64,000 nucleotides of DNA, from assembly GCA_024516035.1 (NCBI GenBank), contig CM044959.1:34152662-34216661 (forward strand). The letters are read 5' to 3'. The stretch's first letter is position 1. Every line of letters starts with the position of its first letter. Shown here in pieces: positions 33,571 to 44,882 of this stretch. Below the pieces are notes generated by a model, which was not told the origin of the DNA, did no database searches, and saw only the letters and a list, made by a program, of their open reading frames with translations. This DNA comes from Bactericera cockerelli (Eukaryota > Arthropoda > Insecta > Hemiptera > Triozidae). The translations under genes and the position numbers were made by a program.

Positions 33571-33718
33571 ATCAACGGACCCCCCTTTCTTCTGATCATC
33601 TCCGCGGAGGCAGAAGTTGGAGCAAGTCCATCTCAGCGTGCGTCGATCATTTAATCGTGCCGCTCTCATTAATCTCAGCTGGGCAATTAAAATAATTCAA
33701 CAGTGGATTTATTTTTAA

Positions 33719-34050
33719 ATGCAATTTCCAAAACGCGACAGAAAATTAGTACCTACTTTAGATCGAATTATAAAACAAGCGGAACTAAAAAAGTGCCTGA
33801 AATATAAAGACCTACAAAATCTTTATGATTTCATTCCCTTCGCTGTTGAATCCTTTGGCTCTTTTGGGGCAAGTGCTTTGGAAATGTTTAACAGCATATC
33901 CAAAACCTTGGTCCTTGCGACGAAGGACAGACGCGCCGGGGAATATTTCAGGCAACGGCTTAGTTTCGCTGTTTAGAGAGGTAACGTTGCCTCAGTGCTG
34001 AGCACACTGCCTCAGGAGGATATCCTAGGAGAAGTGTTTTATGTATTGTG
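33719..34050 (+). pseudogene. C-terminal fragment of a retroelement ORF with one in-frame stop
   Basis: 85 codons from the ATG at 33719 end in ISKTLVLATKDRRAGEYFRQ then RLSFAV. The stop (TAG at 33974) is followed in the same frame by RGNVASVLSTLPQEDI and a natural-looking end at TGA 34048-34050. The pattern 'ISK-LV-T-D-RAG---QRLS-AVQRGN-AS' is one I associate with the ends of retroelement polyproteins; the exact family is unsure. TAG probably replaced CAG (Gln). Only the C-terminal part is present, so it is non-functional as a transposition protein. Confidence 0.5.
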
Positions 34051-34059
34051 AAAATATAT

Positions 34060-34222
34060 ATATTATATGAATAATAAAAAAAAAAAAACAGGATTAGATT
34101 TAATCTAAGTGGCACAATCAGCTGACTATAGTGATCAGTGATTGGTTAATATTCCCACCAGAGGGCGTTTTAAGTGTTCACTTAGATTAAATCTCATCCT
34201 GTTTCATAATTTGGCCCTTAAA
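34060..34222. mobile_element. Fold-back MITE
   Basis: Arms AACAGGATTAGATTTAATCT then AAGTG (left) and its complement (right, one mismatch) are separated by about 67 bp. The right end extends TTTCATAATTTGGCCCTT, and the same end occurs alone near 31826 and 29604. Confidence 0.7.
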
Positions 34223-34631
34223 CACCCAACAAAGTCGCAACGAATGAAACATTGACATCTTGTTTGAAAGGGCTATTGAACTGATAAGGTAAAGTACAAA
34301 GTTCAAGTCAAGTGCAATAACCGACGACATAGTTCACTCATAAGGATGCGATGGGACGTAAATACCCTTATCTCCTGTGAAATTAACGCATGATCGGATA
34401 ACTTATCGATAGCTTAACTATCGAATACCTATTAACAAATGGAAACCTGACGATCCCAACATGTCGATATTTATGGGCCGTGAAATAGTCGCGAGTTAAT
34501 GGAGCGAAATGTAAATGCTCAAATAGTGTTCAGCCCCATCTGAGTTTCTCAGAAAAAAATACCGATATCCAAGATGTTGAACTATGAAGTGTAGTGGTTG
34601 AGTTAAACCAGTTAAACTATTGAGTAGACAC

Positions 34632-34851
34632 ACATAATAATAATAACACTCTTTTAGTGGAAGGTTACCACCAGGCGAGGTTAATGCTCAAAGCATTTTC
34701 TACCACCTAACCCTCAGAGTCTTATTATTATGTGGTCACAAACTCAAATTAATGAAGAAAAATTCATGCACTGGGTGGGATTCGAACCAACGGATCCCTA
34801 CGCTACCTGGATCACTAGACTAGCCGCGTTAACTACTTGACTACCAGTGCA
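34632..34851 (-). mobile_element. SINE family B, full length
   Basis: tRNA head at the right end with paired acceptor ends (TGCACTGG / CCAGTGCA), A and B boxes, ~140-bp body and an (ATA)n tail at the left. It is the best-preserved copy of this family. Confidence 0.85.
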
Positions 34852-34941
34852 CATACAGAATATTACATTATGAACTGTGGGAAATAGAGCCTCATAAGAA
34901 TCGGTAGGTTCTAAAATTATAGAAGCTGTATTTTTTTTTAT

Positions 34942-35248
34942 TTTTTTTAAGATGAGTGTTTCACAGCCGTTTTTATTTCGTAGCCATGAAACAGGAGCTA
35001 CTGTAGACGCTTGTGGTCTCTGTTGTAGCCTACCCATCCCGTAGTATGCCTCCCCTCCCCTCTGATGGGCGAGAAGTGACACAATACTTCCCAATTAGGT
35101 GCTGGGTCAACACGAGCGCACCGGAAGGTATCCCTTACAAACAATTGTAACCAAATTAAGAATACAAATTTTTGTCGGCACGGGGGATCGAACCCGGGAC
35201 CTTCCGCATGGCAAGCGAGTGCTTAACCACTGAGCTAATCGCGCGCTC
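34942..35248 (-). mobile_element. SINE family A, full length
   Basis: The head GCGCGATTAGCTCAGTGGTT (minus strand) continues through a Gly-type anticodon loop (TTGCCAT) to the B box GGTTCGATCCC. The body runs to CTCATCTTAAAA and an A-rich tail at 34931-34948. The acceptor ends do not pair, so it is a SINE and not a tRNA gene. Confidence 0.85.
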
Positions 35249-35301
35249 TAGTATTGGTAGAGCTGAGCTGTATTGGTAAGTATAATTTTGTATATGAACA
35301 A

Positions 35302-35551
35302 ACTAGAGGGCTGTCGCCCACTTTGCGGGCCGAGGCATGGCCGTGAAAGCAAAAAATCCTTTTTCGCCAATGGCAGGTGTTGTAGTGGGAATTTCGAAAA
35401 ATCTCGTTTTATTGCTCATCTAGACTATAAGACAAAGCTACCTACCAAATTTCAGCTTCCTAGGACTTACCAGTTCGGATAAATACAGTGATGAATCAGT
35501 GAGTCAGTCAGTCAGTCCGTCAGTGAGTGAAACTCTCTTTTATTATTATAG
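35302..35551 (+). repeat. Interspersed repeat R1
   Basis: Starts ACTAGAGGGCTGTCGCCCAC and ends in GTCAGTCAGTCAGTCCGTCA then TTATTATTATAGATGAG. About 95% similar by eye to 59501-59752 over the first 170 bp. Confidence 0.85.
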
Positions 35552-35849
35552 ATGAGAAGAGAAGCTCCGATATGAAAGAGAACAGAGTTGATTCAAATAT
35601 TCACCGACCTCACAAGCTCGAATATTGCAGTGGACTTCTCATCTGGAGGTCGGTGATAGTGAGAAAACTTTGTGATTATTAAAACAAATAAGATAAACTA
35701 TGGTCCAAATCAACCATAATAATGTAAGACTGATGAAGAAGCCATTCTGAATTCTGATGATTCTTTTCTTTGATATGTAAAATATTATAATTATATTACT
35801 GTATATAAATCATACAGAATCACTCATATCCGAAGTGATTATTCGCTTG

Positions 35850-35925
35850 ACTGACTACACACGTGGTATCGTGGTGCATAGGAATGCAGCGTATTGCAGA
35901 GGTTATGACAGGAAGTGGTTTGAAC
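35850..35925 (+). mobile_element. tRNA-like remnant
   Basis: ACGTGGTATCGTGGTGCATA, then ...GTGGTTTGAACCCTCG: A- and B-box-like motifs at tRNA spacing, without paired ends. Confidence 0.3.
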
Positions 35926-36079
35926 CCTCGCCCTCTCGCTCCCCGGAACTGAGGACTATTACTGGAACCATAATGAGGGGTCTGAACACAAGTTCTAGCG
36001 AGACACACACTTCTTCCCACAGTTTTGTATTCACGTGTCATGCTGGGACTGGAACTTTTCAGTTTTTTCGGTCGACATC

Positions 36080-36254
36080 AATAAAATAGAGGTACCTACA
36101 TATTTATATTCTATTAAGTAAAAAAATCACATCTAATACTCAAACTCGCTTTACTAAAATATACATATTATGTGCTTAACTTGGGACTTGAACCACCGAC
36201 CTCGGATTACAAGTCCGCCGTCTTATCGATCAAGCTACTGAGGTCGGCTTTCCT
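36080..36254 (-). mobile_element. tRNA-derived SINE
   Basis: On the minus strand: GCCGACCTCAGTAGCTTGAT head, anticodon loop CTTGTAA flanked by CGGA/TCCG, B box GGTTCAAGTCCC. The 3' acceptor strand is absent. AT-rich tail to the left. Confidence 0.5.
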
Positions 36255-36299
36255 ATTAAGTACTCAAAGGTGATAACGATAATTTGATAAACCTCAATA

Positions 36300-36370
36300 G
36301 TGAAGAGCTTGGTGCAGGGGACTTTTACGCCTGAGATTACGGTTCGATTTCCAGTCATGTAAAAAAAAAT
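36300..36370 (+). mobile_element. tRNA-like remnant with A tail
   Basis: GAGCTTGGTGCAGGGGACTT, then ACGGTTCGATTTCC and a nine-base A run. Looks like a retroposed tRNA fragment. Confidence 0.35.
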
Positions 36371-36417
36371 AGCCCATTAGATTTGGGAACTGATTGTGAC
36401 AAACAATCGTGTTTAAT

Positions 36418-36760
36418 CATGTACATCTAGTACAACTTCTCACTTTTCTGTTTATACTGATTAAAATAGAGAGGTTAGTTGATGGTATGGATAATCAGAC
36501 CTAATACCTGCTGATAATTGCAAATAAGTTCGAAACAGCTGTCCAGGTATATTCTGATAATCATGTACATCTAGTACAACATCTCACTTTTCTTTTTATA
36601 CTGATTAAAATAGAGAGGTTAGTTGATGGCATGGATAATCAGACCTACTACCTGCTGATAAAAGCAAATAAGGTCGAAACAGCTGTCCAGGTATGTTCTG
36701 ATAATTATGTACATCTAGTACAACTTCTCACTTTTCTGTTTATGTACTGATTAACACAAT
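36418..36760. repeat. 144-bp tandem triplication
   Basis: GTACATCTAGTACAAC recurs at 36421, 36565 and 36709. The first two units are nearly identical; the third is partial. Confidence 0.95.
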
Positions 36761-36884
36761 AAAACAGAAATATATTTATTCACATGCAACTTTGTTGCAA
36801 AAATTGCTGTTAATTTTGGTGGGTAAATAAGATCACTAGTAAGGATTTGTACAGTGATGTTCTACAAAGATGTTTTTCTTGCGC

Positions 36885-36990
36885 TAGTGGTCGGACTGAT
36901 GGTTGGGTGATTAAGGGCGTCTATCTGGTAGCAGCTGGGGTTTGTCAGTTCGGGTCTCATTTAATGTATGGATTTTTATTTATTTATTTG
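36885..36990 (+). mobile_element. tRNA-like remnant
   Basis: TGGTTGGGTGATTAAGGGCG, then GTCAGTTCGGGTCTC, followed by a TTTATTTATTTATTT tail. Confidence 0.35.
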
Positions 36991-37160
36991 AGAATCTCTG
37001 AAGATGACCATTTATGCAAATATTGAATTTGTTTAGAGACGAATTTGTAATTAATTCCTTATACTATACTGTGTCGGTAAATTTTATTCTTGTACAAAGA
37101 ACATTACATAATTCTTATGAAACCTAATAATATCTATACCTCTATTCTTATATACCTTAA

Positions 37161-37418
37161 CTAGCCGTTTGCCCATGCTTTGCAACGGGACTAAATTTCA
37201 AATTTACTAAGGCATGGCCGTACTGCTGGACAGCAATGCCTTTTTGAACTTTTTATAATTTTTTTGGACAAAGCGATAATGGTTTTGGGGGGGTCAATTC
37301 TGAGACATTTTTCGCTATCTCTTACAGTTTTGGCTAAACAACTCCGGACAAACAAACAAACAAACAAACATAGGTAGGTAGGTAGGTAGTCTTTTTTTCT
37401 GTTTTATATATAGAGATA
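37161..37418 (+). repeat. Interspersed repeat R2
   Basis: CTAGCCGTTTGCCCATGCTT start, (AAAC)n and (TAGG)n internal runs and a TTTTATATATAGAGATAC end. Same architecture as R1 (hairpin-like start, TATATAnAGAT end) but different sequence. Similar repeats are common in insects; class not assigned. Confidence 0.7.
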
Positions 37419-38907
37419 CTTTATATACATGCAGAAGTCCAGACTATTTAAGAGACCTTAAACTTCTGTACCATAAAGAAAACTTACACCAGACTTAAGG
37501 ACTTACAAGACCTGCCCCATTACCATTGGGTACTACTTATTTTGATTCTGACCATAAAAGATCTTTTGCCTTAATAGGCAGAGCAGAGAAAAGGCACGTT
37601 TTCAGTCAAGAGTGTTGTTTCTCTCACATTATCCCAGACTGTTTACAGATTAGAATGGCTGCCTGCAAAGACTTTTTAGTCGATAATTACCAGTAAGGTG
37701 GCATAGAATATACAAATTTACATTATATTAATATAATTATGTAAGCATGTACTTATCAACATAATATTTCAACTCTTTTTTTTTCATGCCTGAGTTTGAG
37801 ATTAAACAGTGATTCAATACTAGACGTGAAAAAACACAAGAAAGAGTGGCGGATGTCTTAAAGTAGGAGAGAACAAGGTTTATGGAAAATACTTGAGGAG
37901 ACATACATAACCCAAAAGTGGAAAGTGTTGACCAACAAGATCCATGGCTCAAGTCTGTTCGTGATTTGTGATAAATCACAATTTCAAAATATTTTTGAGT
38001 CATGTAATTATTCAATTCTACCTTCAAAACTACGATAGCACCTATTAGAAAGAAACAAAATAAGGACTTCTAAGGGATTAGTGAAATTTCTTTAAAAAAG
38101 ACAATTTCATGTTCTTCATTATCTACTTGGTTTCGAGTTTTTGGTTCAAGGATCAAATGCATATATTTGAGCGCCACAATAACCAAGATATCGAAGAAAC
38201 GAAATCTAATTTTGGTAGATAGGGTAGGTAACATAGGTAACTGCAAAGTCCAGACATCACATACCTACATGTAAGTAACTAACTAATATTATTATTACTA
38301 GTTCGGAAATTCGCAGAGTATAACATAAACTTCTTTTTAAATGTACATCCAAGATAAACATTTCATTTTTTAATTCAAATATTTTATTTTTGGGTGAATG
38401 CCTACGCCTCGCTCGCTTTCACCTGTAAATTGCCCAATTAACCCCCACCAGCCCCATATAATTCGACACTAGGGCAAGGTTCAACGGAATATGCGTAACA
38501 TTAAGAACAATTATGTACACTGGATTACAGAAATAGAACTACACACTCGCACAAGAAACAGAAAATCATACATAAATCTTGGTAATTATTATTGCATCTT
38601 GTAGAATTTATTCGTTCTGAACAGAGTAAATAGTGTTATTTATTGAATTGCGAACTTGCCTTGGGCCATAGTGTTGAAATTAAATTCGTACATACATTAA
38701 TTTATGATTAATTGGTTTATTGTGACGCTGGGTGGGGAGTATACTATGGCTAGTGAATGTCTGGTCTCGGGTTATCATCCCACACGGACCTAAAGTAAGC
38801 TAACAGAATCGGGAAAAAATAGTTTGTCAAAAAATTGTAATCCAAGTCGATTCTTGTTGGTTCAGAACTTCAGAATTCGGCGTGCTCTGTAGATATTACG
38901 AGTTATT
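37419..38907. other. Nothing recognised
   Basis: AT-rich intergenic sequence. Confidence 0.4.
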
Positions 38908-39120
38908 GCAATAATAATACTCTTTAGTGAAAGGTAACCACCAGGCGAGGTTAATGGTCAAAGTCTTTTCTACCACCTAACCCTCAGAGTCTTATTATTA
39001 TGTGGTCACTAACTCAAAATAATGAGGAAAAATTCGTTCACTGGGTGGGATTCGATCCAACGGATCCCTACGCTACCTGGATTACCAGACTAGCGCGTTA
39101 ACCACTTGACTACCAGTGCA
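38908..39120 (-). mobile_element. SINE family B
   Basis: Close match to 34632-34851 over its full length, in the same orientation. Confidence 0.85.
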
Positions 39121-39860
39121 ACTTTACTTTTGACAGATAAGTTTTATCTAGTTTTATTTAGAGAGCGGTTCATGTTTTTTACTCATCCACAATTTTGTTT
39201 TCTATCCTTTTAGCCAACCAAGCTCAAAAATATCAAACTTTTGAATGTGTGAAAATCGTGAATATGCTTTATTGCAAGGACATATTCTTAAAGAGCAAGT
39301 GGCCGCTGTTTGATAAAAAATTGGGACTGTTCATTATTTAGTGGACAGTTCCAAAAATAAAATCCAATTACTGCATGCATTTTACACATCTACGGATGCG
39401 TCCCTTAGTCAGTTAACGCTACATAAAATTATGCATCTTCATTTTCCGCCATATCATCAAGGTCAACATGACCATTCATTCAACGACAGACGTACATACT
39501 CTTGAGGCAGACTGTTTGTTATCCAAATTGTTCAAAAGAATTCCTATCTGATGTTCTGATGATTCTGAAAATAAATGTGATAAATAGTTAAATTAGGTAT
39601 CTTATCTATTCGTCACACATTGCATCTAATAAATACATACATATATTTTTAAGTTTGAACCTTTAAGAGGAGTAAATGCATGACATGTAAAAATATATGG
39701 TTTAATAGGTATCAAACACCTCGGCCGAAGTGTGAAGAACCCTCTACATAAATAAAGAGATATACATTACCAGCTTACTTTCCTTTTCTATCTAAGGATA
39801 AGGAAACTAAAATATTCGAGATCTCAATAACTTTGCGGTACGTTTCTTTAACATTTCATT
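39121..39860. other. Nothing recognised
   Basis: AT-rich intergenic sequence. Confidence 0.4.
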
Positions 39861-39950
39861 CAAGACGAGGGTTTTACCCGCCATTCGCTGGAAACTCACA
39901 AACCAGCTACCCACAATAACTACACCCAGCTTTGGACGTAAATAGCCAGC
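39861..39950 (-). mobile_element. SINE family C, partial
   Basis: GACGAGGGTTTTACCCGCCA, then TTCGCTGGAA...CAGCTACCCACAATAACTAC matches the core of 41216-41420. Confidence 0.6.
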
Positions 39951-40061
39951 TATATGAAAGTTTAAATTTGAGTGGTCACCCACCAACATCTGTCCTCGCT
40001 AGACGTTTGTTAAGTTCATTGCACTGACGAGAATTGGTGTAGGTACTCAACGTGGCATCGA

Positions 40062-40290
40062 CTCTGGCTTTTTTCGTAGCCATGAAACAGCAGCTACTGT
40101 AGTTGTAGAAGCTGAAGAACTGTGATGTAGTTTGCCCAACCCGTTGTATACCTCCGTCTGAAGAGCGAAAAGTGACACAATATTCATCCCATTTGGGTAT
40201 TGGGTCAACACGAGCGCACCGGAAGGTGTCCTTTACAAACAACTGTCACCAAATTTTGAATTAATTTTTTGTCGACTCGGGGGTTCGACT
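40062..40290 (-). mobile_element. SINE family A
   Basis: TTTTTCGTAGCCATGAAACA to the B-box region GGGGGTTCGAC. The outer tRNA head is cut 8 bp before the neighbouring MITE. Confidence 0.8.
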
Positions 40291-40300
40291 AAAACAATAA

Positions 40301-40442
40301 TGGAAAATTAATAGATAAATTCTGTGATCACTCAAGTCATTGCTAAGCGTCGGATTTCCCTATCTTACACAGTTAGCAATCCGTGACTTAGCGCTGCAAC
40401 AGAGGTACTTACCTACTACAAAAGCGTCTATTAATTCCGCCC
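40301..40442. mobile_element. Harbinger-like MITE, copy 3 (142 bp)
   Basis: Flanked by TAA on both sides. The right end is intact (GTCTATTAATTCCGCCC), the left terminus is mutated (TGGAAAATTAATAGA), and small insertions lengthen the middle. Confidence 0.8.
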
Positions 40443-41215
40443 TAAATTTTCAGCTGAAACTCATAGACATTAAAATAACTAAATATACAATTTTTTGTAA
40501 ATTAACTTCGTCCCACTTTCTTCACCGTGACCCAATTCACTCTTCTCCCCCACACAAGATTTTCGTTTGTTTGTCTTTCACACCTATCGTTTGTCTTTCA
40601 GTCTCGACCATTATTGGGACAGCGGGCTGTCAATCTGTCACCTTGGGATTAGAAAGTGAAATAGATTTCGCATGTTTATTGTTTGTGTATGTTTGTCTGG
40701 CCAACCGAATCTTCTTTCTTGATCATGAACCATCGACATCATCACTAGCGGCAGTGGCATTACCATCAAGCCACTTCCAGCACAAACACATCATTTATAT
40801 CATCCAACAACAACAACAACAATAACTATAAGAACAAGATCAGCATCAAACATGTTGTTGTTTTATACAAAACATGCCAAACTACTGTCAAATTCAATGC
40901 CAATGAAAACAATTTTTGTTGGTGTTGTGTTTTTCATATTAAAAACAATTTTCACCCGAAATACGAAAAATCGATGATTTGTCTCAATGATGTACTCATG
41001 AGGAACTCAAAAATGGATTCACAAGTCGATAACTTAATTAGACTTGATAAAAAAAGTTCCAGTACATTTTTATGTTTTTGACACTGTCTAATAATAATAA
41101 TTCCGTGTCTGTGAGATAGGGATAGACACCTAAATCACGGTGGAGAGAGGATCATATGGACGCCCATATCCAATGTCTAGGCTCCTTTCATGTCCATTGA
41201 TTCTATATGTTTTTA
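40443..41215. other. No gene recognised
   Basis: Includes an open stretch ending in a (CAA)n run at about 40806. The coding potential looks weak. Confidence 0.4.
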
Positions 41216-41420
41216 ACGTCCTGAATTGAGATTGTCAGGACGGGGGTTTTACAATCCATTCGCTGGGAATCGTACCAGCTACCCACATTAACCTCACCCA
41301 GCCTGGGTAGGACCGAAAATGCTAGCCTTACGTGTTCGGAGGGAACAGAATTTGCTGTGAGAAAAGTGTGCTCCGATCGGGAATTGAACTCAGGATCTCT
41401 GACGTTAAGGAGTTTCACAC
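41216..41420 (-). mobile_element. SINE family C
   Basis: Head at the right end with B-box-like GAGTTCAATTCCCG (minus strand), core AGGCTGGGTGAGGTTAATGT, then GGGTAGCTGG...CCAGCGAATGGATTG, ending TAAAACCCCCGTCCTGACAA. Confidence 0.7.
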
Positions 41421-42084
41421 TGTTATTTTAAAAAATTCTAATAATTGAATTTTTTAACAAAAATTTCTAGATAGTTAAGTAAAAAAATTTAGGGTTCAAG
41501 GAAAAAGCCTTGACATGATCATGTAGTGGAAATTTTTGAAAAAAACAAGACTGATCTTTATGAAAATTTTAGTATGCAATAATAAAATCACGGCAATAAT
41601 TTCACAGTAAAAAAGTGTTGTAGTTACACTGGTTATTTTGTTAACTATTCTTTTTAATGTCTAATTTCAGAATAGTGTTAGGTTAGGTTAGCTTAGGTCA
41701 GGTCCCTTTGTTTAGGTAACTATCAGAGTCACACAAAAAGTGTCATGCCCATAAGTTATATTTGTTGTAAGAAAGTAACCAGCACTGTTGTCAACTATTC
41801 AAATTCATGCAACTTGCAGTGTGCACGGAAAAACACAAACGGTTTTGTACGGAAAAAGCACGAACTCAAAGGGCGCGTACGGAAAAACTCGAGGACCGAG
41901 GGACTTTTTAATTACCGTACGGGTGAAAACAAAAGCACAGGTGAAAAACGGCGACGCCAGGCGGGCGATAATGTCCGAACATGACACGAAACATGCTATG
42001 ACGAAGTGTTGAAAAGAAGTTCTCGACTGTACGAGATGCGTCCATTCTATCTACTCATACGAAGTTGGGAGAGACGGTGTGGGA
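41421..42084. other. No gene recognised
   Basis: Between 41820 and 41940 the motif ACGGAAAAAC/G recurs at least three times (41826, 41850, 41879). Confidence 0.4.
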
Positions 42085-42345
42085 AACAAACAGAGAGAGA
42101 GAGAGTCGATGTTAAGAGTGTGAGTGTGAGAGAGAAAGATATCGGGAAAAGAGAGTGAACGAGAAAAATACATTGCATGGAGGAGAGAGAAGGAGAGAAA
42201 ATGGGAGATGTAGAAAGAGAGCGTGTGTGTGCGAGAGAGAGAAATATAGGGAAAAAAGAAAGAGAGGAAGATTGGGAAAAGAGGTGAAGATAGAGAGAGA
42301 GAGAAATATAGGGAGAAAAGAGAGAGAAAGAGAGAGAGCTCTACA
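42085..42345. repeat. GA-rich purine tract
   Basis: Runs of GAGAGA interspersed with AAAG over ~260 bp. Confidence 0.9.
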
Positions 42346-43054
42346 AAACGCTCTCCAATCTTGAATTTGATGCCAAGAATTCATCTGGTCCTCCCCCTCC
42401 CCCCTCCCTCCCATCCTAGCTCTTATTTATGACTTCAATCATAATAATCTTCATTGGAAACGTTGTGTTTATGGCAGAAAACGCCACACATACCCATTGG
42501 GCCCATATGGAAACATAAACATAAGAACATTAAACATGGATATCATGTAAGGGTACATAAATAAATAAATTTGTATACATATCTAGTATGTTATGGCTAT
42601 CAGCCTGATAGGTCTGTTTTTGGAAAGTGCTTATTAACTTACGTATATTTATATGTTCTTTTTTATGTACCCTATGTATAATTTACTGTTTTTTAAACAG
42701 GCCGGTACCAGTCAAGAAATCCGATGTTGAAAACACTTGCTTAGTTCCACATACCTTTCTAAAACATGATTAATATACAATATATACATATTACTTGTCT
42801 TCTCTCTGGTGTAGACGAGTATAGGACATAGAAAGTAGGAGGAGGAAGAGGAAAGGGGAGAGGGAAAATGACATATATGGAGTTAAGTAAGATATAATGT
42901 CTGTATGTTACAACCTTTTGTTCTCTACATTTACAATACAATTTTTTTCCTCGATAGGTAGGTATTACCTAGATAATTATGTACAATGTATATTTTCCAA
43001 GAGCTCTTTTCCAGAAGAACAAAAAGGAGATGTTTGCATTATGTTAGAATGATG
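42346..43054. other. Nothing recognised
   Basis: Mostly AT-rich intergenic sequence between two microsatellite tracts. Confidence 0.4.
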
Positions 43055-43215
43055 TGCGTGTGTGTGTGTCTTTGTGTGTGAGAGAGAGAGAGAAAAAGAG
43101 GAGTAAAAAAGGAAAATAGAGAGTGAAGGATTGGGAAGAGAAAACCTATAAACGAAAAATGAGTGTTCAAGAGAGAAAATATAGAAGAGAGAACGAAAGA
43201 AAGAGAGAAAGAGCA
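43055..43215. repeat. (GT)n(GA)n and purine tract
   Basis: A short GT run, then GAGAGA and A/G-rich sequence, like a shorter version of 11349-11451. Confidence 0.85.
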
Positions 43216-44800
43216 CCTCCCTTCCTCCTCATTTCCATCACAAAGAAACATAATCACGCAGTTATCATCTGATAAAATTTTCGAGAGTGATCAAATTCTC
43301 TAGAAATTTACAAATGAGAGCCTTTCTTCCCGTTGGATGAAACGGAATTGTGATTTCCAGGAAGCTCCCAGGGGAACTCCGACGATGATGTTTGTCGTTT
43401 CCAAGAGGAGACCTTCTTCATAATAATGTATCCTCTTTTCTTTATTCCTACCCATCCCTACCTTGTAGCCAACCTCATCTCTTCACCTCTCACTCCTGTC
43501 TATCTCTTTCTCTTGCCTCTTTAATTTCTATCTTTCATCTTTCTCTCTATATCGATCTTTATTTCTCTCTTTAATGTGATAATATCTTATTAATCTAAAT
43601 TTTGGGTATCCTATACAAGTACACAGCATTTTGTTATTTCTTTAGCAATCTAGTTGGATAATTTTTATCTAAAGAATCTGTAGTTGATTTGATGGAGGTC
43701 AGTCGGTCGAGTCAAAGCTTGGATAGTTCCAATAAGGGTTGATTTATGACATGACTTTTGTAACTGACAAAAATACCTATGATAGTATATCAATTGAAAG
43801 ATTTAATATTGTTATAATGTGACTTTCTCCATCTGCTTATAAATTTAAATAAATAAAATGATAATGAAATGAAAAATCCTAAGTAAAATTGGTAATTTGG
43901 CGTCTCCACTAGATTTCTAGAACACATCAAATCATGTGTTCCTAGTTTTATCTATTTTTATCATGAAATTAAATTCTACGATAACTCCCAAACCGAAGTT
44001 AATTTGAAATTTCATATTTTGGTTTCTGGGCCACATCAGACACCCGGAGCCTCATGGTGTATGTTTTTTTGAAATTTTAAAATGTTCATAATTTAAAATA
44101 GAATAGTTTTACTTAATTTTGTAGAATAATTTAAAATAAACTGAAAATTGTGTGGAGTAAACTTCACCAAAAGTCGTCTGATGATTTAAAAAGTGGCCCC
44201 ATGAATATTTTTATTTCCACCAACAGAGGGATCGTATTGAAAACATAATCTACCTGCCTACTCATTTTACTTACAAAATATGAACAAGTATTCTCATTAT
44301 ATTTCAAATTTAACATGATGGACTGGAAACAAACAAATCAATAAATTTTCATTTTATTTCATGGAGTTTCTTTCATTTCTTTAATCTCTTCTTTAGTTAG
44401 AGCTCGAATCTCTTTTTCTTGTTTTGTTGATGGATATAATTTATAATTACATTTCATTTTCAATTCAAGGATTTTCAACACTTCATTCGCAAATTTCAAA
44501 AGAATTTTCTTTAGATGTTAAAACTCAACCCTTCTTCTTGATTGCTTCGTTTGAAATTTAAGAGAGTGAATCATTCCTCAAATAAATTAGAAATAAGTAA
44601 CACGAAATTCATTCACTGACTGACTCATCAATATATCTACGTATACACATTAGTAAGTGCTACAAAGCTGAAATAAGGGTTCTAGGGTCCTTAAGTCCTG
44701 CTGTGAAATTAGAGAGAATACTCATATGTAACTTTACATGGGACTTTCTTTACCAATGAAAGATGTGTAGAAAAAATCTGTGGCGAAAGAACTAAAGTCT
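43216..44800. other. Nothing recognised
   Basis: AT-rich. 43440-43575 is pyrimidine-rich. Confidence 0.4.
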
Positions 44801-44882
44801 GTCCCGGTAGCTCAGTGGTAAAGGCAGCACTCTGTGAATCCAGAGATTCTATAGGTCGTGGGTTCGAAACCCAGCCGGGACA
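44801..44882 (+). tRNA. tRNA-like gene or pseudogene, anticodon arm abnormal
   Basis: GTCCCGG and CCGGGAC form a perfect 7-bp acceptor stem, followed by the discriminator A. The A box TAGCTCAGTGGTA and the T arm TGGGTTCGAAACCCA are both intact. The D arm has extra bases, and the middle folds as a long hairpin (CTGTGAATC / GATTCTATAG) rather than a normal 5-bp stem with 7-base loop, so no anticodon can be assigned with confidence. Probably a tRNA pseudogene or a short SINE head with an intact pol III promoter. Confidence 0.4.

Noticed and set aside
34942..35248. Functional tRNA-Gly gene at the head of SINE A
   Set aside because: The acceptor strands do not pair and the sequence continues into a shared ~200-bp SINE body.
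40340..40825. 161-codon frame ending in poly-Gln
   Set aside because: It begins inside a MITE and ends in a (CAA)n run, with no recognisable domain.
41745..42012. Basic 79-codon frame
   Set aside because: Built on repeats of ACGGAAAAAC; two frames are open together and there is no domain or splice context.
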